Positions 1 through 7,967 of a DNA stretch of 45,446 nt are shown in pieces (position 1 is the first letter of the stretch; every line of letters begins with the position of its first letter). Both the position numbers and the translations under genes were made by a program. This DNA is from Microbispora amethystogenes. GTDB taxonomy: Bacteria > Actinomycetota > Actinomycetes > Streptosporangiales > Streptosporangiaceae. The notes under the pieces were generated by a model, which saw only the letters and a list, made by a program, of their open reading frames with translations, had not been told where the DNA came from and searched no databases. The stretch is taken from the NCBI RefSeq assembly GCF_016863015.1, contig NZ_BOOB01000066.1, positions 1 to 45,446 on the forward strand, in the 5' to 3' direction.

Positions 1-71
1 CTCCCACCGCCACCTGCACCAGCCCCTGATCCGCACCTCCTGATCGGGGAGCCCTGATCGGTGGACACTGA

Positions 72-110
72 GCCTCCGGTGCGCGGGACCTCCACCCGCG
101 CACCGGAGGC
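72..110 (-). terminator. Strong hairpin downstream of the DJ-1/PfpI gene
   Basis: A perfect 16-bp inverted repeat (72-87 against 95-110) with a 7-nt loop lies 14 bp past the stop codon of the leftward gene at 124. There is no clear U-tract, as is usual for actinomycete terminators. Bases 1-71 hold no gene I can support. Confidence 0.7.
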
Positions 111-123
111 ACGCCGCACGGCC

Positions 124-744
124 TCACAGTCCCCTGGCGAGGAGATCCTTGGCGGCCTGCGGCGCCTTGGCCGGCGATCCCGCGTCGTACGGCGGTTGCG
201 GGTCGTACTCGATGGCGAGCTGGATCGCCTCGGCCGTGGTCTGACCGGCGACGCGCGCGACGAGCGCGAGCGCCATGTCGATGCCGGAGGAGACCCCCGC
301 GGCGGTGACGATCTTCCCCTGGAACACCACCCGCTCGGCCGTGTAGACCGCGCCGAACGACTCCAGCACGTCCGCCGCGCCCCAGTGGGTCGTCGCCGAG
401 AGCCCGGCGAGCAGCCCGGCGGCTCCCAGCAACGGCGAGCCGGTGCACACCGAGGTCGTCCAGGTGCTCGTCTCGTGTATCCCGCGGATCCAGCCGAGAA
501 GCTCCTCGTCGTCCAGCAGCCCGCGCGCTCCCGGGCCTCCGGGAACGACCAGGACATCGCAGGAGCCGACCTCGGCGAACGCCGCGCCGGCGGTGAGCGC
601 CAGCCATGCCGGGACGTCGCGCACCGGCCCGGGCGTGGCGGCCGCGAACACGATCTCGGCGTCCGGCAGGAACCTGAGCACCTCGTACGGGCCGACGGCG
701 TCCAGCGGGGTGAACCGGTCGAAGAGCGGTATGACGATGCGCAC
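124..744 (-). CDS. DJ-1/PfpI family protein (isonitrile hydratase/GATase-1-like)
   Basis: About 206 residues in a single DJ-1/PfpI (class I glutamine-amidotransferase-like) domain. The nucleophile elbow is visible as SVCTGSPLLGAAGLL with the candidate catalytic Cys, followed by TTHW, as in isonitrile hydratase and the sensor part of AraC-type GATase regulators. No DNA-binding C-terminus is present, so this is a stand-alone enzyme or chaperone-like protein. The GTG start is chosen because GGAGG lies 8 nt upstream. It is the downstream neighbour of the CoA-transferase gene on the same strand, 41 bp away. The exact substrate cannot be read from the sequence. Confidence 0.85.
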   Translation of the reverse strand: MRIVIPLFDRFTPLDAVGPYEVLRFLPDAEIVFAAATPGPVRDVPAWLALTAGAAFAEVGSCDVLVVPGGPGARGLLDDEELLGWIRGIHETSTWTTSVCTGSPLLGAAGLLAGLSATTHWGAADVLESFGAVYTAERVVFQGKIVTAAGVSSGIDMALALVARVAGQTTAEAIQLAIEYDPQPPYDAGSPAKAPQAAKDLLARGL

Positions 745-785
745 GGGGACACCCTCCGGCGGCGGACGAGCGGGACGGGCGGAGG

Positions 786-2027
786 TCAGGACGATACCTG
801 TCCTGTCTCGGTGGAAGTGCAGGGGGAGGCCGAGGTGGGGTCGAGATCCTCGAGCGACGCGTCAGCCGAGGCGAGCCAGGCGCGTACGGCGGCGTCGTGT
901 TCGCCGAGCGCCGGCGGCGGCTCCGCCGGGCGGACCAGGTCCTCGGAGTAGCTCACCGGGTGGCGCACCTGCGGCGCGCGGTCCGGCCGGGGGCGTACGG
1001 CCGGATCGAGGCCGAGGCGCTCGGCCAGGCCGAACGCCTCGCCGATGTCCGCGACGCAGCCCGCGGGCACCTGTTCGGCGGTCAGCCGTTCCTGCCATTC
1101 GGCCGCGTCCGCGGCGGCGAGGAGGCGTTCCAGTGCCGCGACGAGCTCCTCGCGGTTGGCCACCCTGGAGGCGTTCGTCGCGAAGCGTTCGTCGGCGGCC
1201 AGCCCGGGATCGCCGAGCACGCGGGTGAGCCGGGCGAACTGGCCGTCGTTGCCGCAGGCCACGGCGAGCAGGCCGTCTCGGCAGCGCAGGGTCTCGTACG
1301 GCGCGATGGAGGGGTGGCGGTTGCCCATCCGCCCCGGCGGCGCGCCGGTCTCCAGGTAACCCTGCGCCTGGTTGACCAGCGCGGCGAGCAGGCTGGACAG
1401 CAGGTTCACCTCGACGTGGCATCCCTTCCCGGTGTTCGCCCGGGCGGCCAGCGCGGCCAGGATCCCGATGGCGGCGTCCTTGCCGGTCAGCACGTCGACC
1501 AGGGCCACCCCGGCCTTCGTCGGCTCCCCGTCGGCCGCGCCGGTGACCGACATGAGCCCGCCCACGGCCTGGACGATGAAGTCGTAGCCCAGCAGGCCGG
1601 CGCCGGTACCCGCGCCGAAGCCGCTGATCGTGCAGTAGACGACCCCCGGGTTCGCGGCCGCGACCTGCGCGTAGCCCAGCCCGCGCCGGTCGAGCGCGCC
1701 CGGCCGGAAGTTCTCCACGAGCACGTCGGCGCGCCGGGCCAGCTCGCGGGCGAGCGTCAGGTCGGCCGGATCGTCCAGGTCCAGCGTGACGCTCCGCTTG
1801 GTGCGGTTCACGCTCTCGAAGTACGTCGAGGAGGTGGCCGTCGAGGAGGTGGTCGTCGAGGAGGTGGCCGACCACGGCGGTCCCCACGAACGGGTGTCGT
1901 CCCCGGTGCCGGGGCGCTCGACCTTGACCACGGTCGCGCCCAGGTCGGCCAGGGTCATCGTGCAGGACGGGCCGGCCAGCACGCGGCTGAAGTCGGCGAC
2001 GAGCACGCCGTGGAGCGGACGGGTCAC
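786..2027 (-). CDS. Family III CoA-transferase (CaiB/BaiF)
   Basis: About 413 residues. The N-terminus (GVLVADFSRVLAGPSCTMTLADLGATVVKVE) is the signature of CaiB/BaiF family III CoA-transferases, which move CoA between carboxylic acids; the region around VNRTKRSVTLDLDDP is also typical. The GTG at 2027 is preferred. An ATG at 2039 is in frame but overlaps a TAGTAT -10 box (2038-2043), and the GTG lies 10 nt downstream of that box, so the mRNA is probably leaderless. Odd feature: between the N-terminal motif and VNRTKRS lies a Ser/Thr-rich insert coded by a 15-bp tandem repeat (1825-1869). It is divergent from the methyltransferase gene. The acid substrate is unknown. Confidence 0.9.
   Translation of the reverse strand: MTRPLHGVLVADFSRVLAGPSCTMTLADLGATVVKVERPGTGDDTRSWGPPWSATSSTTTSSTATSSTYFESVNRTKRSVTLDLDDPADLTLARELARRADVLVENFRPGALDRRGLGYAQVAAANPGVVYCTISGFGAGTGAGLLGYDFIVQAVGGLMSVTGAADGEPTKAGVALVDVLTGKDAAIGILAALAARANTGKGCHVEVNLLSSLLAALVNQAQGYLETGAPPGRMGNRHPSIAPYETLRCRDGLLAVACGNDGQFARLTRVLGDPGLAADERFATNASRVANREELVAALERLLAAADAAEWQERLTAEQVPAGCVADIGEAFGLAERLGLDPAVRPRPDRAPQVRHPVSYSEDLVRPAEPPPALGEHDAAVRAWLASADASLEDLDPTSASPCTSTETGQVSS
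1825..1869 (+). repeat. 15-bp tandem repeat, three in-frame copies inside the CoA-transferase gene
   Basis: Three consecutive units of gtcgaggaggtggYc (1825-1839, 1840-1854, 1855-1869), the middle one differing at one base. On the coding strand they give a Ser/Thr-rich linker in the CoA-transferase. Confidence 0.95.
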
Positions 2028-2131
2028 GACACAAAACATACTAAATCGGATGTACGCGTAGCTTCTTGGCCGTCTTGCGACCGTAGCCTGGTGTAAGTCA
2101 TTCGCGAAGTTTCACGCGTTAGGGTCGTTTT

Positions 2132-2758
2132 ATGCGGGTTACCACCGACGCTGACGTACGACGGGTGTTCGACCGGATCGCGGATCGGTACGACGACCAG
2201 ATGCGGGTCTGGGAGCGGCGCCTGTTCCCCGGCAGCCGGGAATGGGCCGTCGGGCAGGCGCGCGGCCACGTCGTGGAGATCGCGGTCGGCACCGGGCTGA
2301 ACCTGCCGCTCTACGACGCCGGGACCACCGTGGTCGGGATCGAGTTGTCCGAGCGCATGCTGGACCTGGCACGGCGGCGGGTGGCCCGGGACGGCCTCGG
2401 CGCGCGGGTGGAACTGCGGCAGGGCGACGCGCAGCGCCTCGACCTGCCCGACGGCGTCGCCGACACCGTGCTGTCCACGTTCACGATGTGCACGATTCCC
2501 GACCCCGCCGCGGCGGCCCGTGAGGCCTACCGGGTGCTCCGGCCGGGCGGGCGGTTCGTGCTGGCCGAGCACGGGCCCTCCAGCAACCCGATCCTCCGGG
2601 CCGGGATGCGGCTGGTGGAACCCCTGTTCGTCCGGTTCGAAGCCGACTATCTCACCCGCGACCCCCGGCCGTACCTGGAGCGGGCGGGGTTCGAGATCGA
2701 GTCGGTCGCCCGGGCGGCGCGCGGCGTCAGCTTCCGGGTGCTGGCTGTACGGCCCTGA
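2132..2758 (+). CDS. Class I SAM-dependent methyltransferase (UbiE/Methyltransf_11-like)
   Basis: 208 residues. The SAM-binding motif I is VVEIAVGTGLNLPLY (about residues 48-62), followed by VVGIELSERMLDLARRR (acidic residue at the end of strand 2), a GDAQRLDLPDG stretch and the post-motif VLRPGGRFVLAEHGPS. This is a compact Rossmann-fold methyltransferase of the UbiE/phosphatidylethanolamine-methyltransferase-like type. Acceptor unknown. A TAGGGT box ends 6 nt before the ATG and no Shine-Dalgarno is visible, so a leaderless transcript is likely. It is divergent from the CoA-transferase gene; their intergenic region carries the 8-bp palindrome TTCGCGAA at 2101-2108. Confidence 0.88.
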   Translation: MRVTTDADVRRVFDRIADRYDDQMRVWERRLFPGSREWAVGQARGHVVEIAVGTGLNLPLYDAGTTVVGIELSERMLDLARRRVARDGLGARVELRQGDAQRLDLPDGVADTVLSTFTMCTIPDPAAAAREAYRVLRPGGRFVLAEHGPSSNPILRAGMRLVEPLFVRFEADYLTRDPRPYLERAGFEIESVARAARGVSFRVLAVRP

Positions 2759-2780
2759 CACGCCTATGGGTTTTAATCAT

Positions 2781-2810
2781 TTGCCTAGTGTCATTAGGAA
2801 TGACTAGCCT
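2781..2810 (+). promoter_or_regulatory. Promoter with internal inverted repeat for the FBP-domain gene
   Basis: TTGCCT (2781-2786), an 18-bp spacer and TAGCCT (2805-2810). The ATG of the next gene starts at 2819, 8 nt after the -10, so the mRNA is predicted to be leaderless. The spacer contains a perfect inverted repeat GTCATT-AGG-AATGAC (2790-2804), a plausible operator. Confidence 0.55.
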
Positions 2811-2818
2811 CGCCGCTC

Positions 2819-3319
2819 ATGAGGCCGGTCACCGAGCACGAAGTGCGCACGTCGTTCATCAACTGTTCCAAGGGCGAGGCCAAGCGTCTCGACCTGCCCA
2901 GGGACCTCGCGGATCGTCCGTGGGAAGACCTCGACTTCCTCGGCTGGCGGGACCCGGGCGCACCGGAGCGGGCGTACGTGGTGGCGGAACGTGACGGCTC
3001 CCTCGTCGGGATCGCGCTCCGGGTGACCTCCGGCGTCTCGCGTAGCTTCACCTCCCGCAGCATGTGCTCACTGTGCCTGACCACCCACACCAGCGGCGGC
3101 GTGGCGCTGATGACCGCGCGCCGGACCGGCGAGGCGGGCCGTCAGGGGAACACCGTCGGGCAGTACCTGTGCACCGACCTCGACTGCTCCCTCTACCTGC
3201 GCGGCAAGAAGGAGGCTCCCGGGGCCGGGGTCGTCGAGGAGTCGCTCACCGTTGAGGAGAAGGTCGCCCGCACGAGAGCCAACCTCTACTCCTTCCTCGA
3301 CCGGGTCGCGAACGGCTGA
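2819..3319 (+). CDS. FBP-domain (treble-clef zinc-finger) protein
   Basis: 166 residues matching the actinobacterial FBP family, similar to the C-terminal zinc-finger domain of fusidic-acid-resistance-type EF-G-binding proteins. The metal ligands are visible as MCSLC (about residues 81-85) and CTDLDC (about 119-124), with TTHTSGGVALMTARR between and a C-terminal helix RTRANLYSFLDRV. The family is thought to contact elongation factor G or the ribosome; that role is inferred from the family. It appears leaderless (see the promoter entry). It converges on the hypothetical gene ending at 3334 with a 14-bp gap. Confidence 0.85.
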   Translation: MRPVTEHEVRTSFINCSKGEAKRLDLPRDLADRPWEDLDFLGWRDPGAPERAYVVAERDGSLVGIALRVTSGVSRSFTSRSMCSLCLTTHTSGGVALMTARRTGEAGRQGNTVGQYLCTDLDCSLYLRGKKEAPGAGVVEESLTVEEKVARTRANLYSFLDRVANG

Positions 3320-3333
3320 CCGCCGGTGGGCGA

Positions 3334-3795
3334 TCAGAGGGACATCCAGCAGTAGAGGTGCTGTTCCTGCCGGACGGCGCGCACCGCCAGGTCGCGCAGG
3401 TCGCCGAGGATCTCCGCGACCTCGGCCGGGTCCGTGTCGCCCCAGAACTCCTCCGTACGCGACCAGGGCTCCGCCACGGCCCGGATCTCCTCGTCGCCGG
3501 CCGCCGCGAGCGCCGCGGCGAACTCGTCGGCGAGGGCGAAGACGGCCTGTTCCCCCTCGTCGCCGATCCTGAGCACCCGGGCGTGCCCGGGCCGGTCGGT
3601 GATGTCCTCGTATCGATGTCCGGTGAGCAGGGCCTCCAGGGTTCCCATCATCACGTGCGGGTCGATGCCCTTGAGTTCGGCGCTGTCCTTCGGCTCGACG
3701 CCATCGGGCGGGCAGGTGGGACCGGCAGGCCAGTCGTGGACGGCCACAGCTTCGTCGTCCGTGCCGGCCCTGAAGTAATCGAAGAGGACTCCCAT
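3334..3795 (-). CDS. Conserved hypothetical protein
   Basis: 153 residues starting MGVLFDYFRAGTDDEAV and ending QEQHLYCWMSL. The acidic, helix-rich sequence with a WSRTEEFWG motif resembles a conserved actinobacterial hypothetical family; I know no function for it. The frame stays open upstream to 4749, but the upstream part lies antisense to the cupin gene and has no family resemblance, so the ATG at 3795 is used. No signal peptide or membrane segment is visible. Its start is 78 bp from that of the divergent cupin gene at 3874. Confidence 0.7.
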   Translation of the reverse strand: MGVLFDYFRAGTDDEAVAVHDWPAGPTCPPDGVEPKDSAELKGIDPHVMMGTLEALLTGHRYEDITDRPGHARVLRIGDEGEQAVFALADEFAAALAAAGDEEIRAVAEPWSRTEEFWGDTDPAEVAEILGDLRDLAVRAVRQEQHLYCWMSL

Positions 3796-3873
3796 GATCG
3801 GGCAGCGTGCCAGGAACCGGGGCTCACCGCCATGGAAGCGCCGAAACCGGCGGGATTGGAGAGAATCGGCGGT

Positions 3874-4269
3874 ATGAACACGAAGCCTGTCAACCTGACC
3901 GAGGCGCTGGCGTCGTTCGATGACGTCTACAGTCCGCGCATCGTGGCGCGGATGAACGACTACGACGTGCGGATCGCCCACACCCTGGGGGAGCACGTCT
4001 GGCATGTCCACGAGGACACCGACGAGTTCTTTCTCGTCCTCGACGGCCGGTTCGACATCGCCATACGCGACGCCGCCGGTGATGAGACGACGGTGGTGCT
4101 CCACAAGGGCGACACGTTCGTCGTCCCCAGGGGCACCGAGCACAAGCCGTCGTCGCCCGGAGGATCGATCCTGATGTTCGAGCCGTCGGGAACCCTGACG
4201 ACCGGGGATCGCCACGACGGAGAGGTCCCGGCCAACGTGGACAGCACCACAGGCCACGAACTGCCCTGA
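3874..4269 (+). CDS. Cupin domain protein
   Basis: 131 residues, one cupin_2 barrel. The metal-binding motif 1 reads EHVWHVHEDTDEFFLVLDGRF and motif 2 reads HKGDTFVVPRGTEHKPSSP, so the His/His/Glu/His set is intact. Small stand-alone cupins of this type are usually metal-dependent isomerases, dioxygenases or binding proteins; the substrate cannot be assigned. The ATG at 3874 is preceded by a weak GGAGAG. It is not part of the distant biosynthetic cluster and differs from the cupin at 10732-11067. Confidence 0.85.
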   Translation: MNTKPVNLTEALASFDDVYSPRIVARMNDYDVRIAHTLGEHVWHVHEDTDEFFLVLDGRFDIAIRDAAGDETTVVLHKGDTFVVPRGTEHKPSSPGGSILMFEPSGTLTTGDRHDGEVPANVDSTTGHELP

Positions 4270-4295
4270 TTCGCCCGCACGCCGCCGCGCGCTTG

Positions 4296-4631
4296 TCAGG
4301 CCTGGTCCTTCCTGCGGCCGCGGGCGATCAGCCAGAGGAGCCACGCCTGGAAGAGCCCGGCGGCGGTGAACATGAGCAGGAAGATCTGCGGACCCGGTGG
4401 GTCGTCCGGCAGCGAGGCGAGCGGCAGGAACATGAGAAGCATCGATATCGGCGCGGTCACCGCGAAGAGAACGACCGCTTCCAGACCTTGACTGCCCGGC
4501 CTGTGCGTCGAGATCGCGACGTAGACCGTCGCGGCGACGACGATCAGCGCGTAGGGTCCGGCGATCGACGCGGCGAAGCCTCCGCGTTCGTATCGGGAGA
4601 CGTAGCGGGTCAGTGCTCGCAGAGGTCGCAT
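4296..4631 (-). CDS. Small membrane protein (SCO4225-like)
   Basis: About 111 residues with three hydrophobic segments: AGPYALIVVAATVYVAI, AVVLFAVTAPISMLLMFLPLA and IFLLMFTAAGLFQAWLLWLIA, then a basic tail RGRRKDQA. The pattern resembles the SCO4225 family of actinobacterial membrane proteins of unknown function. The ATG at 4631 follows a GGGG stretch; a GTG at 4640 in the same frame is the alternative. It converges on the cupin gene with a 26-bp gap. Confidence 0.65.
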   Translation of the reverse strand: MRPLRALTRYVSRYERGGFAASIAGPYALIVVAATVYVAISTHRPGSQGLEAVVLFAVTAPISMLLMFLPLASLPDDPPGPQIFLLMFTAAGLFQAWLLWLIARGRRKDQA

Positions 4632-4758
4632 GGTCCCCACTTTGACCGACTGCGGGCGGCCTGTCCTGAGCGTGAATACTCAAGTGGCCCTGCGTGCGCC
4701 GCCAGGCGCGTGCGGCACGTCCCGCACGGCACGGCGGCCGCGTGGTCATGGCTACCCA

Positions 4759-5220
4759 TCATCCGGCCGATGTGGCTCGCGGGCCCGGCCAGTTCACGGC
4801 CGGGCACGCCGCCGCTCCGGACGCGAGGCAGCCCTCGCGGGCGCGGACGTCGAGCCACGCCTGATGAGCGGCGTAGATCCGGTGCAGCCCGTCCTGCTCC
4901 TGGCGCAGCGTCAGGAAGTCGTCAAGGCATCGAAGCAGCGTCTCGACTGCGCGGGCGTCGGTGTCGGGGTCCAGGTCACGCGGGTTCTTCGGGCCTTCCG
5001 GCTCGGTCAGACGCAGGACCAGGTTCCACCAGACGACGTTGTCCCCACACCCGGCACGGGTCACCAGCCATTCCTGGAAGCCGGTGAGCAGGCTGCGAGC
5101 ATTGCCGTGATCGCAACCCTCGACGAACGCGACGACACCGGTGAAGTCGGCCCGGGGCAGGTAGACAAGCGGCCGCTTCCGGAGCGCTGCGAACAGCTCC
5201 CGGTAGTCCTCGATCCTCAA
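4759..5220 (-). CDS. Hypothetical protein
   Basis: About 153 residues from a TTG start at 5220; an in-frame TGA just upstream rules out a longer protein. The sequence (RIEDYRELFAALRKRPLVYLPRADFTGVVAFVEGCDHGN and NVVWWNLVLRLTEP) looks like a soluble alpha/beta protein similar to uncharacterised actinobacterial proteins. I do not recognise a catalytic motif. No neighbours suggest a role. The 203 bp upstream (5221-5423) contain no gene I can support. Confidence 0.55.
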   Translation of the reverse strand: MRIEDYRELFAALRKRPLVYLPRADFTGVVAFVEGCDHGNARSLLTGFQEWLVTRAGCGDNVVWWNLVLRLTEPEGPKNPRDLDPDTDARAVETLLRCLDDFLTLRQEQDGLHRIYAAHQAWLDVRAREGCLASGAAACPAVNWPGPRATSAG

Positions 5221-5423
5221 CCCGCTTCACCGCCTGTTCGTCCGTCGACGAGCCCGGGCGCTTCACCGCGGTGACGATCGTCGTCCTGGTGGTGCGTCCG
5301 GTGGGGCCGATTGACGAGGCCGGCCTTCCTCCGGGCTCTTGGTCGTGGAAACGCAGTGCGGGCGAGCAAAAGAAGGATCAAGGTCGACGAGTAGAGTGCG
5401 CCGCCTGGCTCCCGGTCGTACGG

Positions 5424-6680
5424 TCAGCCTGGTGCGGTGGAGGGGGCCGGGTGGTCCTGGTGGTCGTTGCGGACCAGAGTGCGGGTGGCGCGGTCGAGGA
5501 GGCTCGCGGTCACGGCGAGGACGATGAGCGCGGCGCCCGCGGTCAGCGTCGCCTGGGCGTTGAAGGCCGAGGCGGCGAGGGCCGTGACGGCGAGCCCGGC
5601 CGGTCGCAGGATGAAGGATCCCGCGTAGTCGAACGACGAGACCCGTGACAGCGACGAGTTGGGGATGTGCTGCTGGAGCGCCGTCTCCCACAGGGTGTTG
5701 GGGAAGGTGGTCGCGATCCCGGCCAGGAGCCCGCAGAGGATGAGCGGGATCGGTTCCGGCGCGACTCCGAGCACGACGATCAGCGGAGCCGCCGGCAGCA
5801 TCATGAGCCGCCCGGTGAACAGGAGGCGGCGCGGCCGGAACCGTACGGCGAGGGCGTTGCCCAGCACGTCGCCGATGCCGAGGCTCGCGGTGACCGCTCC
5901 CCAGAGCAGGCCGCCGTTGTCCGAGCCGGACAGCGACACCGGCCCCAGCACGTAGAGGAAGGAGTAGACGAAGTTGAAGATCATGAACATGGCGATGCCC
6001 GTCCAGACCCAGGATCGCTTCGCGACCTCCTGCCACCCGCCGCGGAAGTCACGGAGGAAGCCGCCGCCCTCGGACGCGGGCCGGGCGGGGACCGCCAGCC
6101 GGCGGAGGAACAGCAGGCTGCCCAGGAAGGTCAGCCCGTCGGCGACGAGCACCCAGCCGGCGCCGGCCAGGACCACCGCCAGTCCCGCGATCATCGGCCC
6201 GACGCTCACCGAGATGTTGCGGGTGAGCGACAGCAGGGCGTTGGCCTCCTGAAGCAGGCGCGGCGGCACGGTCTCGGCGACCAGCCCGACCGACGCGGGC
6301 ATGAAGAGGGCGCTCGCCGCGCCGGCGAGGCCGTGCAGCGCGATCATCGCCCAGAGCGGCGGATGTCCCGTCAGCAGGAGCAGGCCGAACGTGATCTGCG
6401 AGGCCGCGCTGACGGCGTCGGACAGCACCATCAGGCGCTTGCGCGGCAGGCGGTCGGCCCACACGCCGCCGCCCAGCATGAACACGATCTGGGCCGCCGA
6501 GTACGCCGCCAGCACCAGGCCGAGGTCGGCCGCGGAGCCGGTGGCCTCGAGCACGCCGAAGGACAGCGCGACGGGTGTCAGGGCGCTGCCCACCGAGGAG
6601 AGGGCGCTCGCGAGGAACTGGTTGCGGAACTGCGTGAACCCGGCCAGTTCCGCGAGGTTGCGCCAGTGGACCGCGGCCAT
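5424..6680 (-). CDS. MFS transporter, probable product exporter
   Basis: 418 residues with about 12 hydrophobic segments and the MFS loop motif GGGVWADRLPRKRLMVLSD after helix 2. The N-terminus FRNQFLASALSSVGSALTPVALSFGVL is typical of the MFS_3/enterobactin-exporter-like (EntS) group. It is the last gene of the leftward cluster operon. Its ATG overlaps the stop of the upstream ATP-grasp gene (TGATG at 6678-6682), indicating translational coupling, so it probably exports the product or protects the producer. Confidence 0.88.
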   Translation of the reverse strand: MAAVHWRNLAELAGFTQFRNQFLASALSSVGSALTPVALSFGVLEATGSAADLGLVLAAYSAAQIVFMLGGGVWADRLPRKRLMVLSDAVSAASQITFGLLLLTGHPPLWAMIALHGLAGAASALFMPASVGLVAETVPPRLLQEANALLSLTRNISVSVGPMIAGLAVVLAGAGWVLVADGLTFLGSLLFLRRLAVPARPASEGGGFLRDFRGGWQEVAKRSWVWTGIAMFMIFNFVYSFLYVLGPVSLSGSDNGGLLWGAVTASLGIGDVLGNALAVRFRPRRLLFTGRLMMLPAAPLIVVLGVAPEPIPLILCGLLAGIATTFPNTLWETALQQHIPNSSLSRVSSFDYAGSFILRPAGLAVTALAASAFNAQATLTAGAALIVLAVTASLLDRATRTLVRNDHQDHPAPSTAPG

Positions 6681-7897
6681 CAGAGGCCGGTCGGCTCGAA
6701 CTCGACGACGTACTCCCGCATGACCCTGCGGGCGGCGGCGCGAATGCCGCGCTCGTCCGGCCCGGTCAGCCTGAAGCGCCCGGGCACGTGGAAGTAGCCG
6801 CCGGTCCCGTCGAAGACGTCCCCCGGCTCCGGCAGCACCTCGGCGTACACCTGGGGGACGATGCCCGTCATCGGCGTACGGTGGACCACCCGGCCGGGGC
6901 GGAGGGCGGGTTCGGGCATCACCACCCACCCGGCCGGAGCGTCGCCGAAGCGGGCGCCCGCCGACTCCAGCGGCATGCCCAGGACCGTACGGAAGCTCTC
7001 CGTCACCAGGTCGACGCCGTGGAGTTCCCGGTGGACGTAGGGCACCTCGGCGCCGCCGGCGCGCATCCCCGCTTCGAGGAACACCAGGCCGCCGTCGGGC
7101 CGGCGGATGATTTCGAGGTGGAAGCAGCCGGTCTCCAGGCCGAGAGCCGTGAGACACGCGACGGCGAACTCGCGAAGCTCGTCCCGCAGCGGGCCCGGAT
7201 CGAGCGTCGCCGAGCCGAGCGGCCTGCCCCGCAGGAAGTCCAGGGGCGTGTTGACGTAGCCGGAGACGCTCAGGAAGTGCGGCAGGCCCCCGGAGAGGAC
7301 GCCGTCCGCGTGGTAGATCTCGGTGGAGACGAACTCCTCGCACTCGAACGCCGTGACGTCGAGACCGTCGAGCTCGGCGGCGAGTTCCGCCTCGTCGCGG
7401 ATGATCCGCACCCCGACGGAACCGGCCTCGGCCCGCGGTTTGAGGACGAGCGGGAAACCGATCCCGGCGGTGATCTCGGCGATCGTGGTGGAGGCGCCGA
7501 GCTCCATGAACCGGGGCACCGGCAGGCCCCGCTTCGCCAGCCGCTCCTTCATCACGATCTTGTCCTTGAACGCCCGCACCAGGTCGGCGCCCGGGCCCGG
7601 GGCGCCGAACTCCTCGCGCAGCAGCGCCGCCGTCAGCACGTCGAACTCGGAGAGCGCGACGACCCCGTCGAACCGTCCGTACCGCTCGGCGAGGTCCCGC
7701 GCGGCCGGCACCAACGTCGCGAGCCGCAGGTCGGGAAGGGAGCTGACCCGGCCCGGCTCGACCGGGCCCAGCGCCGTCGTCCGCATCGGCAGGGTCAGGT
7801 ACGACAGGTCGCACGGCTGATCCGCGCAGTAGCGGAAATACTCGGCGTCGCTGTCGTCGTAGCGGTTGACGACGAGGTAGTGCGGGCGGTCCGGCAT
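6680..7897 (-). CDS. ATP-grasp ligase
   Basis: 405 residues. An N-terminal pre-ATP domain (HYLVVNRYDDSDAEYFRYC, FDGVVALSEFDVLTAALLRE) is followed by the ATP-grasp fold. That fold has the DKIVMKERLAKRGLPVPRF entry helix, GFPLVLKPRAEAGSVGV (nucleotide-binding Lys), FECEEFVSTEIYHADG and the Mg-binding end LETGCFHLEIIRRPDGGLVFLEAGMRAGG. The family forms acyl-phosphates and couples them to amines or other nucleophiles. In this operon it probably makes an amide or similar bond in the product. The ATG at 7897 is chosen over a TTG at 7924, which falls in the repeat at 7918-7957. Confidence 0.88.
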   Translation of the reverse strand: MPDRPHYLVVNRYDDSDAEYFRYCADQPCDLSYLTLPMRTTALGPVEPGRVSSLPDLRLATLVPAARDLAERYGRFDGVVALSEFDVLTAALLREEFGAPGPGADLVRAFKDKIVMKERLAKRGLPVPRFMELGASTTIAEITAGIGFPLVLKPRAEAGSVGVRIIRDEAELAAELDGLDVTAFECEEFVSTEIYHADGVLSGGLPHFLSVSGYVNTPLDFLRGRPLGSATLDPGPLRDELREFAVACLTALGLETGCFHLEIIRRPDGGLVFLEAGMRAGGAEVPYVHRELHGVDLVTESFRTVLGMPLESAGARFGDAPAGWVVMPEPALRPGRVVHRTPMTGIVPQVYAEVLPEPGDVFDGTGGYFHVPGRFRLTGPDERGIRAAARRVMREYVVEFEPTGL

Positions 7898-7917
7898 CGT
7901 CGTTTCCGTCGGTCGGA

Positions 7918-7957
7918 GTGGCAAAGGACAGTGGCAAAAGGACAGTGGGAAAGAACA
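7918..7957 (+). repeat. 13-14-bp tandem repeat in the intergenic gap
   Basis: Three imperfect units of gtggcaaaggaca (7918-7930, 7931-7944, 7945-7957) fill most of the 70-bp gap between the MetRS-like and ATP-grasp genes. This is the only such gap in an otherwise overlapping stretch of the operon. Confidence 0.85.
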
Positions 7958-7967
7958 GTGGCGAGGG

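Noticed and set aside
3796..4749. A long N-terminal extension of the hypothetical gene ending at 3334
   Set aside because: It would run antisense through the cupin gene; the conserved family start MGVLFDYF at 3795 fits better.
5221..5423. Small frames in the gap before the first MFS gene
   Set aside because: None has a ribosome-binding site or recognisable motif, and no clear terminator hairpin was found.
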